Origin: Yeosuana sp043876835
GTDB lineage: Bacteria; Bacteroidota; Bacteroidia; Flavobacteriales; Flavobacteriaceae
Direction: 5' to 3'
DNA length: 64,000 nt
Assembly: GCF_043876835.1 (NCBI RefSeq)
Contig: NZ_JBAWJZ010000001.1
Coordinates: 186,001 to 250,000, forward strand
The notes under the pieces were generated by a model. The model saw only the letters and a list, made by a program, of their open reading frames with translations, did no database searches and was not told the origin of the DNA. Positions 42,431-51,036 of this stretch are shown here, in pieces. Numbering within the stretch: the stretch's first letter is position 1; each line of letters begins with the position of its first letter. Position numbers and translations under genes: made by a program.

Positions 42431-42438
42431 CAAAAATA
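42431..42438 (-). promoter_or_regulatory. thiL -7 element immediately before the start codon
   Basis: Minus strand TATTTTTG matches TAnnTTTG. Only 4 bases separate it from the ATG, so transcription would begin at or next to the start codon. Confidence 0.45.
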
Positions 42439-42554
42439 AGAAGCTTATTTATATATTTCATCAATAATTCTTCCTTTCTAAATCAATAAAAAAAACCTAT
42501 AAAACTATATGCTAATATAATGTTAGTTTATATGGAAATCCCTGACTTATATTG

Positions 42555-42562
42555 TATATTTG
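42555..42562 (+). promoter_or_regulatory. suf operon -7 promoter element
   Basis: TATATTTG matches TAnnTTTG, 76 bases upstream of the first suf gene. The -33 region is weak. No obvious operator was recognised in the 212-base gap. Confidence 0.55.
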
Positions 42563-42638
42563 TAGCCTATTTAGAAACCTTCTTAATAAAAGGTTCCCAA
42601 AATATCAGTTAAAAGTTATAAATCTATTTTAAATAATT

Positions 42639-42968
42639 ATGATTAAAGTTTCGGAAACAGCTAAGAAAAAAGTCATTGAACTTATGCAAGAAGATGGTTA
42701 TAATCCATCTACAGATTATGTTCGTGTTGGTGTGAAAAGTGGTGGTTGTTCTGGTTTATCATACGATTTAAAGTTTGATAAAGAAAACCATGAAGGAGAC
42801 AAGGTATTTGTTGATAACGAGGTAAAAATTATTGTTGACAAAAAAAGCTTTTTATATTTAATTGGAACAACTCTTGAATATTCAGGAGGCCTAAACGGAA
42901 CTGGGTTTGTTTTCAATAACCCTAATGCAAATAGAACTTGTGGTTGTGGTGAATCTTTTTCACTTTAA
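42639..42968 (+). CDS. sufA: Iron-sulfur cluster carrier of the IscA/SufA/ErpA type
   Basis: The 109-residue A-type carrier has the three conserved cysteines: SGGCSGLSYD (about residues 35-44) and the terminal CGCGESF. It receives clusters from the SufBCD scaffold and hands them to target proteins. It opens the suf operon, 27 bases before sufB. Length is normal. The name SufA is given from position; ErpA- or IscA-like naming would be equally acceptable. Confidence 0.93.
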   Translation: MIKVSETAKKKVIELMQEDGYNPSTDYVRVGVKSGGCSGLSYDLKFDKENHEGDKVFVDNEVKIIVDKKSFLYLIGTTLEYSGGLNGTGFVFNNPNANRTCGCGESFSL

Positions 42969-42995
42969 TAATCTGCATACTGAAGAACAAAAAGA

Positions 42996-44444
42996 ATGAA
43001 TAAATATACTGAAGACGATTTAAGAGAAGAATTAAAAACCAAAGAATATGAATATGGTTTTTATACTGATATAAAATCAGACACATTCCCTGTTGGCCTC
43101 AACGAAGAAATTGTTAAAGCAATCTCTCTTAAAAAAGAAGAACCACAATGGATGACAGACTGGAGACTTGAAGCTTTTAAAGCTTGGAAAGAAATGATAG
43201 AACCAGACTGGGCAAATGTTCATTATGCCAAACCAGATTTTCAGGCAATTTCATATTATTCTGCTCCAAACAGCAAGCCTAAATATAATAGTCTTGATGA
43301 AGTTGACCCAGAATTATTAGCAACTTTTGCAAAATTGGGTATATCTATTGATGAGCAAAAAAAACTAAGCAATGTAGCTATGGATGTTGTGGTCGATTCA
43401 GTTTCTGTTGCTACTACATTTAAAAAGACACTAGGAGAAAAAGGAATCATTTTTATGAGTATTTCTGAAGCTATTAAAGAGCATCCAGAACTTGTAAAAA
43501 AATATATTGGCACGGTAGTTCCTCAAAAAGATAATTTTTATGCTGCTCTTAACAGCGCTGTCTTTAGTGATGGATCTTTCTGCTACATCCCAAAAGGAGT
43601 GCATTGCCCAATGGAACTTTCAACGTATTTCAGGATTAATCAAGCAGGTACAGGTCAGTTTGAAAGAACCCTTGTTATTGCAGATGAAGGTAGCTATGTA
43701 AGTTACTTAGAAGGTTGTACAGCACCAAGTAGAGATGAAAACCAATTACATGCTGCAGTTGTTGAACTTATTGCGCTCGACAATGCAGAAATAAAATATT
43801 CTACCGTTCAAAACTGGTATCCAGGAAATGCTGAAGGCAAAGGTGGTGTTTTTAATTTTGTTACAAAACGTGGGCTTTGTGAAACCAATGCAAAAATATC
43901 CTGGACTCAAGTAGAAACCGGAAGTGCTGTAACCTGGAAATACCCTAGCTGTGTTTTAAAAGGTGATAATTCTGTTGGTGAATTCTATTCAATAGCCGTT
44001 ACCAATAATTATCAGCAAGCTGACACTGGAACTAAAATGATTCATTTGGGTAAAAATACCAAGTCAACCATTATTTCAAAAGGTATTTCTGCAGGGAAGT
44101 CTCAAAACAGTTACAGGGGTTTGGTTAAAATAAGCCCTAACGCAGACAATGCTCGTAATTTTTCACAATGCGATAGTTTACTTATGGGAAATGATTGTGG
44201 CGCGCATACCTTTCCTTATATTGAAGCAAAAAACAAAACGGCACGCATAGAACACGAAGCCACAACAAGTAAAATTGGTGAAGACCAAATTTTTTATTGT
44301 AATCAACGTGGAATTGCAACAGAAAAAGCTATAGCATTAATTGTGAACGGATTTAGTAAAGATGTATTAAATAAACTTCCTATGGAGTTTGCTGTTGAAG
44401 CCCAAAAATTACTAGAGATAAGTTTAGAAGGATCAGTTGGATAA
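42996..44444 (+). CDS. sufB: Fe-S cluster assembly scaffold SufB
   Basis: The 482-residue protein shows the SufB pattern throughout, including SDGSFCYIPKGVHCPMELSTYFRIN, SYLEGCTAP and the C-terminal FSQCDSLLMGNDCGAHTFPYIE with conserved Cys and His used in cluster building. It forms the SufBC2D complex with the next two gene products. Length agrees with the E. coli protein (495). It is 40 bases upstream of sufC. Confidence 0.98.
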   Translation: MNKYTEDDLREELKTKEYEYGFYTDIKSDTFPVGLNEEIVKAISLKKEEPQWMTDWRLEAFKAWKEMIEPDWANVHYAKPDFQAISYYSAPNSKPKYNSLDEVDPELLATFAKLGISIDEQKKLSNVAMDVVVDSVSVATTFKKTLGEKGIIFMSISEAIKEHPELVKKYIGTVVPQKDNFYAALNSAVFSDGSFCYIPKGVHCPMELSTYFRINQAGTGQFERTLVIADEGSYVSYLEGCTAPSRDENQLHAAVVELIALDNAEIKYSTVQNWYPGNAEGKGGVFNFVTKRGLCETNAKISWTQVETGSAVTWKYPSCVLKGDNSVGEFYSIAVTNNYQQADTGTKMIHLGKNTKSTIISKGISAGKSQNSYRGLVKISPNADNARNFSQCDSLLMGNDCGAHTFPYIEAKNKTARIEHEATTSKIGEDQIFYCNQRGIATEKAIALIVNGFSKDVLNKLPMEFAVEAQKLLEISLEGSVG

Positions 44445-44484
44445 TAAAAAGAATAAAGACAAATAGTCGCGATTTTAAATAATT

Positions 44485-45237
44485 ATGTTAAAAATTAAGA
44501 ATTTACACGCAAGCGTTGAAGATAAATCAATTTTAAAAGGTATTAATCTTGAAATTAAACCAGGAGAAGTTCATGCAATTATGGGACCTAATGGTTCTGG
44601 TAAAAGTACGTTGGCTTCTGTTATTGCAGGAAAAGAAGATTATGAAGTTACAGATGGAGACATTTTCTTTGAAGGAGAAGACATCAATGATTTAGCTGCT
44701 GAAGAACGTGCTCATAAAGGCATTTTCTTATCATTTCAATACCCTGTTGAAATCCCAGGAGTTTCTGTAACCAACTTTATGAAAACTGCCATAAATGAAA
44801 CCCGTAAGGCAAAAGGACTTGAAGATATGCCTGCTAAAGACATGTTAAAGCTAATTCGTGAAAAAGCAGAATTACTGGAAATTGATAGAAAGTTTTTATC
44901 GCGCTCATTAAATGAAGGATTTTCTGGTGGTGAAAAAAAGCGTAATGAAATCTTCCAAATGGCAATGCTAGAACCAAAATTAGCTATCCTTGACGAAACA
45001 GATTCAGGTCTTGATATTGATGCACTTCGTATTGTTGCCAATGGTGTAAACAAACTTAAAAGTAAAGATAATGCTGTATTGGTTATTACACATTACCAAC
45101 GTTTGCTAGATTATATCGTTCCAGATTTTGTACATGTATTGTATAAAGGAAGAATTGTAAAATCCGGAACCAAAGAACTAGCACACGAGCTTGAAGACAA
45201 AGGATACGACTGGATTAAAGAAGAAGTTAACGCATAA
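44485..45237 (+). CDS. sufC: Fe-S cluster assembly ATPase SufC
   Basis: The 250-residue ABC-type ATPase has Walker A GPNGSGKSTL (about residues 35-44), the signature FSGGEKKRNE and Walker B LAILDETDSGLD, where the unusual Glu-Thr-Asp-Ser is normal for SufC. It drives SufB/SufD rearrangement. It is cytoplasmic and has no transporter partner. It lies between sufB and sufD, 50 bases before sufD. Confidence 0.98.
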   Translation: MLKIKNLHASVEDKSILKGINLEIKPGEVHAIMGPNGSGKSTLASVIAGKEDYEVTDGDIFFEGEDINDLAAEERAHKGIFLSFQYPVEIPGVSVTNFMKTAINETRKAKGLEDMPAKDMLKLIREKAELLEIDRKFLSRSLNEGFSGGEKKRNEIFQMAMLEPKLAILDETDSGLDIDALRIVANGVNKLKSKDNAVLVITHYQRLLDYIVPDFVHVLYKGRIVKSGTKELAHELEDKGYDWIKEEVNA

Positions 45238-45287
45238 TTAATTCTCAGTTAAGGTGATTACAAATCACTTACACTAACAATTAAAAA

Positions 45288-46601
45288 ATGGATTTAAAAG
45301 AAAAACTCATATCATCCTTTTGGGCATTTGAAAACCATCAAGACGATGACGCTTATTTGCATAAAATAAGAACTGAAGCTATAAAATCATTTGAAGACAA
45401 AGGGTTTCCAACAAAAAAAGAAGAGGCTTGGAAATACACCTCTTTAAACAGTATTTTAAAAAACGACTACAGTGTTTTTCCAAAACTTGAAAATACTATC
45501 GAATATAATGATGTGAAAAAATATTTCATTCATGATATTGATACCTATAAAATTGTGTTTATTGATGGGAAATATTCTTCACATCTATCACAAACCACTC
45601 ATGAAGGTATGGATATTTGCTTAATGTCATCAGCATTATCAAAACCAAAATACCGCATTCTTATAGAAAACTATTTCAATACAATTGCTAAAAACGACAG
45701 TTTAACCTCGTTAAATACAGCGTTTTCTAGTGAAGGAGCTTACATTCATATTCCTAAAAATAAAATGGTCGCAAAGCCAATCCAAATCATTCATTTTTCA
45801 ACAGGAAATGAATCTGCAATTATGTTGCAACCGCGCAACTTGATTGTAGTTGATGAGAATTCGCATGTGCAAATTATTGAACGTCATCAAAGTTTAACAG
45901 ACAATGCCGTTTTAACAAACAGTGTTACAGAAGTTTTCATAAACAAACGTGCCATTGTAGATTATTATAAGGTTCAAAATGATAGTTTAAACGCTTCTTT
46001 AATTGACAATTCATATATCAATCAAAAACAAGAAAGCATTTGTTCTGTGCACACCTTTTCTTTTGGTGGAAAATTAACACGTAACAATCTCAATTTCTTC
46101 CAACATGGTGAACGCATTAATTCTACTTTAAAAGGAGTTACAATTATTGGTGATAAACAACATGTCGATCATAATACGTTGGTACATCATAAAGAACCAA
46201 ATTGCGAAAGCCATCAAGATTATAAAGGTGTTTTTGGAGAAAACTCTACTGGTGTTTTTAATGGAAAGATAATTGTTGATAAAGAAGCTCAAAAAACCAA
46301 TGCGTTTCAATCAAACAAAAACATTTTAATCAGTGATAAAGCAACCATAAACACAAAACCTCAGCTAGAAATATTTGCTGATGACGTAAAGTGTTCTCAC
46401 GGTTGTACCATTGGTCAGTTAGACGAAAGTGCCTTGTTTTATTTGCGTTCAAGAGGTATTCCAGAAAAAGAGGCCAAAGCATTACTAATGTATGCTTTTA
46501 GCAATAACGTTTTAAACTCGGTTCGAATTCCAGAAATAAAACATCGCATCAATAAAATTATCGCTAACAAATTAGGTGTTAACCTTGGTTTTGATTTGTA
46601 A
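45288..46601 (+). CDS. sufD: Fe-S cluster assembly protein SufD
   Basis: The 437-residue SufB paralogue shows the SufD pattern, with KKEEAWKYTSLNS near residue 44, a central beta-helix, and KCSHGCTIGQLDESALFYLRSRGI near the C-terminus, which includes the conserved His. It pairs with SufB in the scaffold. It is followed by a palindromic repeat before sufS. Sequence is less conserved than SufB, as usual. Confidence 0.97.
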   Translation: MDLKEKLISSFWAFENHQDDDAYLHKIRTEAIKSFEDKGFPTKKEEAWKYTSLNSILKNDYSVFPKLENTIEYNDVKKYFIHDIDTYKIVFIDGKYSSHLSQTTHEGMDICLMSSALSKPKYRILIENYFNTIAKNDSLTSLNTAFSSEGAYIHIPKNKMVAKPIQIIHFSTGNESAIMLQPRNLIVVDENSHVQIIERHQSLTDNAVLTNSVTEVFINKRAIVDYYKVQNDSLNASLIDNSYINQKQESICSVHTFSFGGKLTRNNLNFFQHGERINSTLKGVTIIGDKQHVDHNTLVHHKEPNCESHQDYKGVFGENSTGVFNGKIIVDKEAQKTNAFQSNKNILISDKATINTKPQLEIFADDVKCSHGCTIGQLDESALFYLRSRGIPEKEAKALLMYAFSNNVLNSVRIPEIKHRINKIIANKLGVNLGFDL

Positions 46602-46610
46602 AATATTAAA

Positions 46611-46686
46611 GCTTTTTCCCGCTATTCGCTATATCTTTTATTTCTTTTAAAACAAAAGGATGTCGCTTCTATCGGGGCTATTAAAA
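46611..46686. repeat. Palindromic intergenic repeat between sufD and sufS
   Basis: An imperfect inverted repeat with arms CCCGCTATTCGCTATATCTTTT and AAAAGGATGTCGCTTCTATCGGGG around a 14-base loop. It shares the core TATATCTTT...AAAAGGATG with the split element at 21037-21201. It lies between sufD and sufS in the transcribed operon, ending about 8 bases before the sufS start. Confidence 0.75.
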
Positions 46687-46694
46687 AAACAACT

Positions 46695-47909
46695 ATGTTC
46701 AATGTTGAAAACATTCGTAAAGACTTTCCAATACTTTCTCGCAAAGTAAACGGCAAACCTTTAGTGTATTTTGATAATGCAGCAACCTCACAAACACCTC
46801 AACAGGTTATTGATGTTATTGTAGATTATTATTCAAATTACAATGCCAATATTCATCGTGGTGTACATAGTTTAAGTCAAGAAGCAACAGATAAATACGA
46901 ACAAGCCAGACACAAAATTCAAAAGCATTTTAATGCCAAATTTGCTCATGAAATTATATTCACATCAGGAACAACACACAGCATTAATTTAGTTGCAAAC
47001 GGCTTTTCTTCTATCTTAAAAAAGGGTGATGAAATCATTGTATCTGCCTTAGAACACCATAGCAATATTGTGCCTTGGCAAATGTTATGCGAACGTACTG
47101 GGGCCATTTTAAAAGTGATTCCAATGAACTTAGATGGAGAATTAATCATAAGTGATTATGACCAACTACTTTCAAACAAAACCAAACTAGTTTTTGTAAA
47201 TCACGTTTCAAATGCCTTAGGAACTGTAAATCCTATTGAATATATTATTAAAAAAGCTCACCAAGTCGGTGCCGCTGTTTTAATTGATGGTGCACAATCT
47301 TGCCCTCATATAAAACCAGATGTTCAAGCTTTGGATGTTGATTTTTATGTAGCTTCTGCTCATAAAATGTGTGGACCAACAGGAGTTGGAATGCTATACG
47401 GAAAAGAATCCTGGCTAAAAAAATTACCTCCATATCAAGGTGGAGGAGAAATGATAGCTGAAGTTACTTTTGAAAAAACAACGTATGCAGATTTGCCTCA
47501 TAAATTTGAAGCAGGTACACCAAATATTTGTGGTGGTATTGCTTTTGGGGCAGCTATAGATTATATGAATTCTATTGGTTTTGATAACATTTCATCTTAC
47601 GAGCATGAACTTTTAGAATACGCCACAAAAAAACTTCTTGAAATAGAAGGTTTAAAAATCTACGGTATATCAAAACATAAAACATCAGTCATTTCTTTTA
47701 ATCTTGAAGGCATCCATCCGTATGATGTAGGAACTATTTTAGATAAAATGGGAATTGCCGTTCGTACAGGTCATCATTGCGCTCAACCAATTATGGACTT
47801 TTACAAAATACCTGGAACTGTAAGAGCCTCATTCTCATTCTATAATACTTTAGAAGAAATTGACGTTTTAGCCAATGCAGTTAAAAAGGCCCAGTTGATG
47901 TTATCTTAA
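46695..47909 (+). CDS. sufS: Cysteine desulfurase SufS
   Basis: The 404-residue PLP enzyme takes sulfur from cysteine for Fe-S clusters. It shows the PLP lysine in SAHKMCGPTGVGM (about residue 227) and the persulfide-forming Cys in RTGHHCAQP (about residue 361), the group II (SufS/CsdA) pattern. Its partner SufE is encoded 1.8 kb downstream, after two unrelated genes. Length matches E. coli SufS (406). Confidence 0.98.
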   Translation: MFNVENIRKDFPILSRKVNGKPLVYFDNAATSQTPQQVIDVIVDYYSNYNANIHRGVHSLSQEATDKYEQARHKIQKHFNAKFAHEIIFTSGTTHSINLVANGFSSILKKGDEIIVSALEHHSNIVPWQMLCERTGAILKVIPMNLDGELIISDYDQLLSNKTKLVFVNHVSNALGTVNPIEYIIKKAHQVGAAVLIDGAQSCPHIKPDVQALDVDFYVASAHKMCGPTGVGMLYGKESWLKKLPPYQGGGEMIAEVTFEKTTYADLPHKFEAGTPNICGGIAFGAAIDYMNSIGFDNISSYEHELLEYATKKLLEIEGLKIYGISKHKTSVISFNLEGIHPYDVGTILDKMGIAVRTGHHCAQPIMDFYKIPGTVRASFSFYNTLEEIDVLANAVKKAQLMLS

Positions 47910-48075
47910 ATTTTTCTATCCAGAGTTATCATTCAATAATTTTGTAGATAAAACACCATCAACTACATAACAATTGTGTTTTTTGTCGAATATTTAACAA
48001 AACTTATTAACAATTCGCAAATATTTTTAAAAAATATTTTATTTTCAGCAACGACTAATTCAAAAATATAATTAA

Positions 48076-49146
48076 ATGAAAAAAATTTTTTTAAGTATGG
48101 CCGCTGTTGGACTTTTATTCACAGCATGTAATGATGATTCTAAAGAAGTATCACAAGAACAGCAAATTGACATGAGTGATTTTTATGTTTATACTGATTC
48201 TGCTGACGATTTAAGCTCTAAATCTGCTAACTCCAAAGAATTTTATAATCCATGTTATTCCATGGAAGTTCTTAACCGACAACTTCGTGAAAACCCGAGT
48301 TTAGAAAAGAAAATGTTTGATATTGAATACCAAACAAGAAAATATATAGCTTCAAAAAGCGGTAGCGCAAATAAAGGAAAACCAGGTGGTGGAACCAGTG
48401 GAGAGACAGATGTTGATGTTTTACCAATTAATGATGGTTTAGGAACAATAAATATTCCTGTTTACGTGCATATTGTTTTACCTAATGCAAATGATGTTTC
48501 AAACGCACAAGTTACATCGCAAATAAATGTGTTAAATGACGATTTTAATAGCACTAATACAAACTTGCTCCCATCTGGAGCAACAAATTTTGTTAACGAT
48601 GCAACAATAACAAATGTAAGTTTTACTCTGGCAGGAACCTTTAGATATAATAATAACACTTCATCTTGGGGAACAAATGATTCAGTAAAAGCTGCTTATC
48701 CTCCAATTACTCCAGATACTCATTTAAATATCTGGGTATGTAATATTGGTGGCGGCATATTAGGATATGCCCAGTTCCCAGGAGGCAATTCCGCTACAGA
48801 TGGTGTGGTGTTATTATATTCTAGTTTACCAGGTGGTTCTGCTGCCCCATATAATTTAGGAAGAACAGCAACTCATGAAGTTGGTCATTATTTAAATTTA
48901 CGCCACATTTGGGGTGATGGAAGATGCAGACAAGATGATTTTGTTGAAGACACTCCAAGTTCCGATGGCCCAAATTACGGATGCCCAAATTATCCAACAA
49001 TTAATTGTAGCACTACAGATATGACCATGAACTATATGGATTATACAGATGATGCTTGTATGTATATGTTTACAGATGGCCAAAGAAATAGATTAAGACC
49101 TATTTTTGCTACAGGTGGCCCAAGAGCTGCAATGGCTGGAAATTAA
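48076..49146 (+). CDS. M43 family zinc metalloprotease lipoprotein (cytophagalysin/pappalysin type)
   Basis: The 356-residue protein has a lipoprotein signal (GLLFTAC, Cys18), a linker rich in Gly/Ser to about residue 110, and a catalytic domain with HEVGHYLNLRH (His267 to His277) and the Met-turn MNYMDYTDD. A cysteine-rich loop CRQDDFVEDTP...YGCPNY matches M43. It is expected on the outer membrane or periplasmic surface, without a T9SS domain. It interrupts the suf gene order and has its own -7 element (TAATTTTG near 47937) and terminator, so it is an independent unit placed there. Confidence 0.92.
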   Translation: MKKIFLSMAAVGLLFTACNDDSKEVSQEQQIDMSDFYVYTDSADDLSSKSANSKEFYNPCYSMEVLNRQLRENPSLEKKMFDIEYQTRKYIASKSGSANKGKPGGGTSGETDVDVLPINDGLGTINIPVYVHIVLPNANDVSNAQVTSQINVLNDDFNSTNTNLLPSGATNFVNDATITNVSFTLAGTFRYNNNTSSWGTNDSVKAAYPPITPDTHLNIWVCNIGGGILGYAQFPGGNSATDGVVLLYSSLPGGSAAPYNLGRTATHEVGHYLNLRHIWGDGRCRQDDFVEDTPSSDGPNYGCPNYPTINCSTTDMTMNYMDYTDDACMYMFTDGQRNRLRPIFATGGPRAAMAGN

Positions 49147-49171
49147 AATATAAAAGGCTTATTAAATTTTG

Positions 49172-49199
49172 AAAAGACGCCAACTTTGGCGTCTTTTTT
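49172..49199 (+). terminator. Terminator of the M43 protease gene
   Basis: Perfect stem AAAAGACGCC / GGCGTCTTTT with an AACTTT loop and T-run, 25 bases after the stop codon. Confidence 0.92.
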
Positions 49200-49224
49200 G
49201 TATTATTATAATAAAACCTAAACT

Positions 49225-49659
49225 ATGAAAGTTTTATTTATCGTTTTATCTTTATTAATTTTTGATCAAGGTTGTATTAATTCTAAAATTGATCAGGACA
49301 ATCTTTCCATAGAATATTCTGCCATGTCTAGAGGTAGTTATAAGCTAATCATTCTTAACAAAAAAACTATTTCTATTATCAATAAACGAAATGCCAAACC
49401 TATAATTAAAGAATGTAATGAAAAGTATTGGCATACAATTATGGATTTAGTTAAGAATATCGATTTAGAAAACATATCGAAACTTGAAGCTCCAACTCAA
49501 AAAAGATTATATGACGGAGCAGCTATTGCAAATCTTACAATAACATATAATGGAACCGACTATGAGTCAGCTAGTTTTGACCATGGCAATCCACCTAAAG
49601 AAATTGAGCTTATTGTTAAAGAAATTTTATCTGTTTCAGAAAACATTGAAAAACAATAA
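49225..49659 (+). CDS. Small predicted lipoprotein, function unknown
   Basis: The 144-residue protein has an N-terminal hydrophobic signal and a cysteine at residue 17 (LLIFDQGC), a rather poor lipobox because of the Gln-Gly before the Cys. The mature part is charged and mostly helical/strand mix with no recognised motif. It sits between the M43 gene terminator and sufE. Similar small proteins beside sufE in flavobacteria come to mind, but I assign no function. A role in Fe-S assembly is unlikely because it should be exported. Confidence 0.6.
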   Translation: MKVLFIVLSLLIFDQGCINSKIDQDNLSIEYSAMSRGSYKLIILNKKTISIINKRNAKPIIKECNEKYWHTIMDLVKNIDLENISKLEAPTQKRLYDGAAIANLTITYNGTDYESASFDHGNPPKEIELIVKEILSVSENIEKQ

Positions 49660-49668
49660 TTCTTATTG

Positions 49669-49676
49669 TATTTTTG
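49669..49676 (+). promoter_or_regulatory. sufE -7 promoter element
   Basis: TATTTTTG matches TAnnTTTG. It covers an in-frame TTG at 49674, so the true sufE start must lie downstream; the GTG at 49692 is 15 bases away. Confidence 0.55.
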
Positions 49677-49691
49677 TTAAAAATAAAAGTT

Positions 49692-50114
49692 GTGAGTATT
49701 ACTGACATACAAGATGAAATAATTGAAGAGTTCTCAATGTTTGATGATTGGGAAGAACGTTATCAATATATGATTGATTTGGGTAAGGATTTACCTTTAA
49801 TAGACGACCAATACAAAACTGATAGCAATATTATAAAAGGTTGTCAAAGTAAAGTTTGGGTTCACGCCGAATTAAAAGATGATAAAGTATGCTTTACCGC
49901 CGATAGTGATGCCATTATTACTAAAGGAATTATTGCTATTCTAATCAGAGTTTTCTCAAATCAAAAACCAAAAGATATCATTGAAGCTAATACAGATTTT
50001 ATTGAAAAAATTGGTTTAAAAGAGCATTTATCTCCAACCAGAGCGAATGGTTTGGTAAGTATGATAAAACAGTTAAAAATGTATGCAATAGCATATCAAA
50101 CACAATTAAAATAA
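49692..50114 (+). CDS. sufE: Sulfur acceptor SufE
   Basis: The 140-residue protein shows the SufE pattern: EEFSMFDDWEERYQYMIDLG at the start and the sulfur-accepting Cys in IKGCQSKVW (about residue 48), then the basic C-terminus. It takes the persulfide from SufS and passes it to SufB. I use the GTG at 49692 as start because the upstream in-frame TTG lies in the -7 promoter element. It is 1 base before the DUF59 gene. Confidence 0.93.
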   Translation: MSITDIQDEIIEEFSMFDDWEERYQYMIDLGKDLPLIDDQYKTDSNIIKGCQSKVWVHAELKDDKVCFTADSDAIITKGIIAILIRVFSNQKPKDIIEANTDFIEKIGLKEHLSPTRANGLVSMIKQLKMYAIAYQTQLK

Positions 50115-50115
50115 T

Positions 50116-50442
50116 ATGAGCGATATAAAAATTGACACCACAAAATTAGGAGAGAAAATAGTTGGCGTTTTGAAAACAATTTATGATCCAGAAATACCTG
50201 TAGATATTTACGAACTTGGGTTAATTTATGACGTATTTGTTAACGAAGACTATGATGTAAAAATATTAATGACATTAACAACTCCAAACTGTCCTGTTGC
50301 TGAAACTTTACCTTTAGAGGTAGAAGAGAAAATCAAATCACTTGATGCTGTGAAAAGTGCCGAAGTTGAAATAACTTTTGATCCACCTTGGACACACGAT
50401 TTGATGAGCGAAGAAGCGAAATTAGAACTTGGAATGCTTTAA
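50116..50442 (+). CDS. DUF59/MIP18-type Fe-S assembly protein (SufT-like)
   Basis: The 108-residue protein has the DUF59 pattern: IYDPEIPVDIYELGLIYDV, then MTLTTPNCPVAETLP with the conserved Cys, and ITFDPPWTHDLM. Relatives act late in Fe-S cluster assembly (PaaD, SufT, eukaryotic MIP18). It lies 1 base after sufE and 18 bases before the DUF2480 gene, so it belongs to the suf set. Exact client proteins are unknown. Confidence 0.9.
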   Translation: MSDIKIDTTKLGEKIVGVLKTIYDPEIPVDIYELGLIYDVFVNEDYDVKILMTLTTPNCPVAETLPLEVEEKIKSLDAVKSAEVEITFDPPWTHDLMSEEAKLELGML

Positions 50443-50460
50443 ATATTTTTGTTTTCTTAA

Positions 50461-50967
50461 ATGCAGGACGAAATAATCAATCGCGTAGCGAATAGCAAAT
50501 TAATAACCATAAACCTTGAAGATTATTATCCTCAAGGAAAGCGTGTTTTGTTTGATATTAAAGAATGGCTTTTTGAAGGATTTGTATTGCGCGAAAAAGA
50601 TTTTAGAGAACAAGTAAAGCTATTTGATTGGTCCCAATATAAAGATGCCTATGTTGCTTTAACTTGTAGTAGTGATGCTATAATTCCTGCTTGGGCATTT
50701 ATTCTAATTAGTCTTCATTTAGAGCCCTTTGCAAAAAAAATAGTTATAGGAAATCTTGAGTTGTTAGAAACTTCCATTTTTCAGGATGTTTTAAACATAT
50801 TAGATGTTTCAGAGTTTGCCAACAAACCAATCATAATAAAAGGGTGTTCAAAAAAACCCGTTCCTCAAAACGCTTACATTATGCTAGCCAATAAACTTAA
50901 ACCTTTTGCTCAATCTATTATGTATGGAGAAGCTTGTTCTTCTGTCCCTCTGTTCAAAAGCAAATAA
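50461..50967 (+). CDS. DUF2480 family protein
   Basis: The 168-residue cytoplasmic protein matches DUF2480 from memory, with IPAWAFILISLHLEPFAKKI, KPIIIKGCSKKPVPQNAY and a conserved terminal EACSSVPLF. The cysteine in KGCSKKPVP and the one in EACSSVP are candidate ligands or active residues. It follows the DUF59 gene by 18 bases and so is linked with Fe-S assembly in this operon. Function is unknown; a cluster-related role is inference from position only. Confidence 0.82.
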   Translation: MQDEIINRVANSKLITINLEDYYPQGKRVLFDIKEWLFEGFVLREKDFREQVKLFDWSQYKDAYVALTCSSDAIIPAWAFILISLHLEPFAKKIVIGNLELLETSIFQDVLNILDVSEFANKPIIIKGCSKKPVPQNAYIMLANKLKPFAQSIMYGEACSSVPLFKSK

Positions 50968-50979
50968 AAGATTCTCAAC

Positions 50980-51009
50980 TTGCAAATAATTTGATATATA
51001 TTATCTTTG
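50980..51009 (+). promoter_or_regulatory. DUF3078 gene promoter (full consensus)
   Basis: TTG (50980-50982), exactly 19 bases, TATCTTTG (51002-51009). The leader to the ATG is about 23 bases. Confidence 0.8.
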
Positions 51010-51036
51010 CGAACTTAAATATTTATTTCTCATAAA

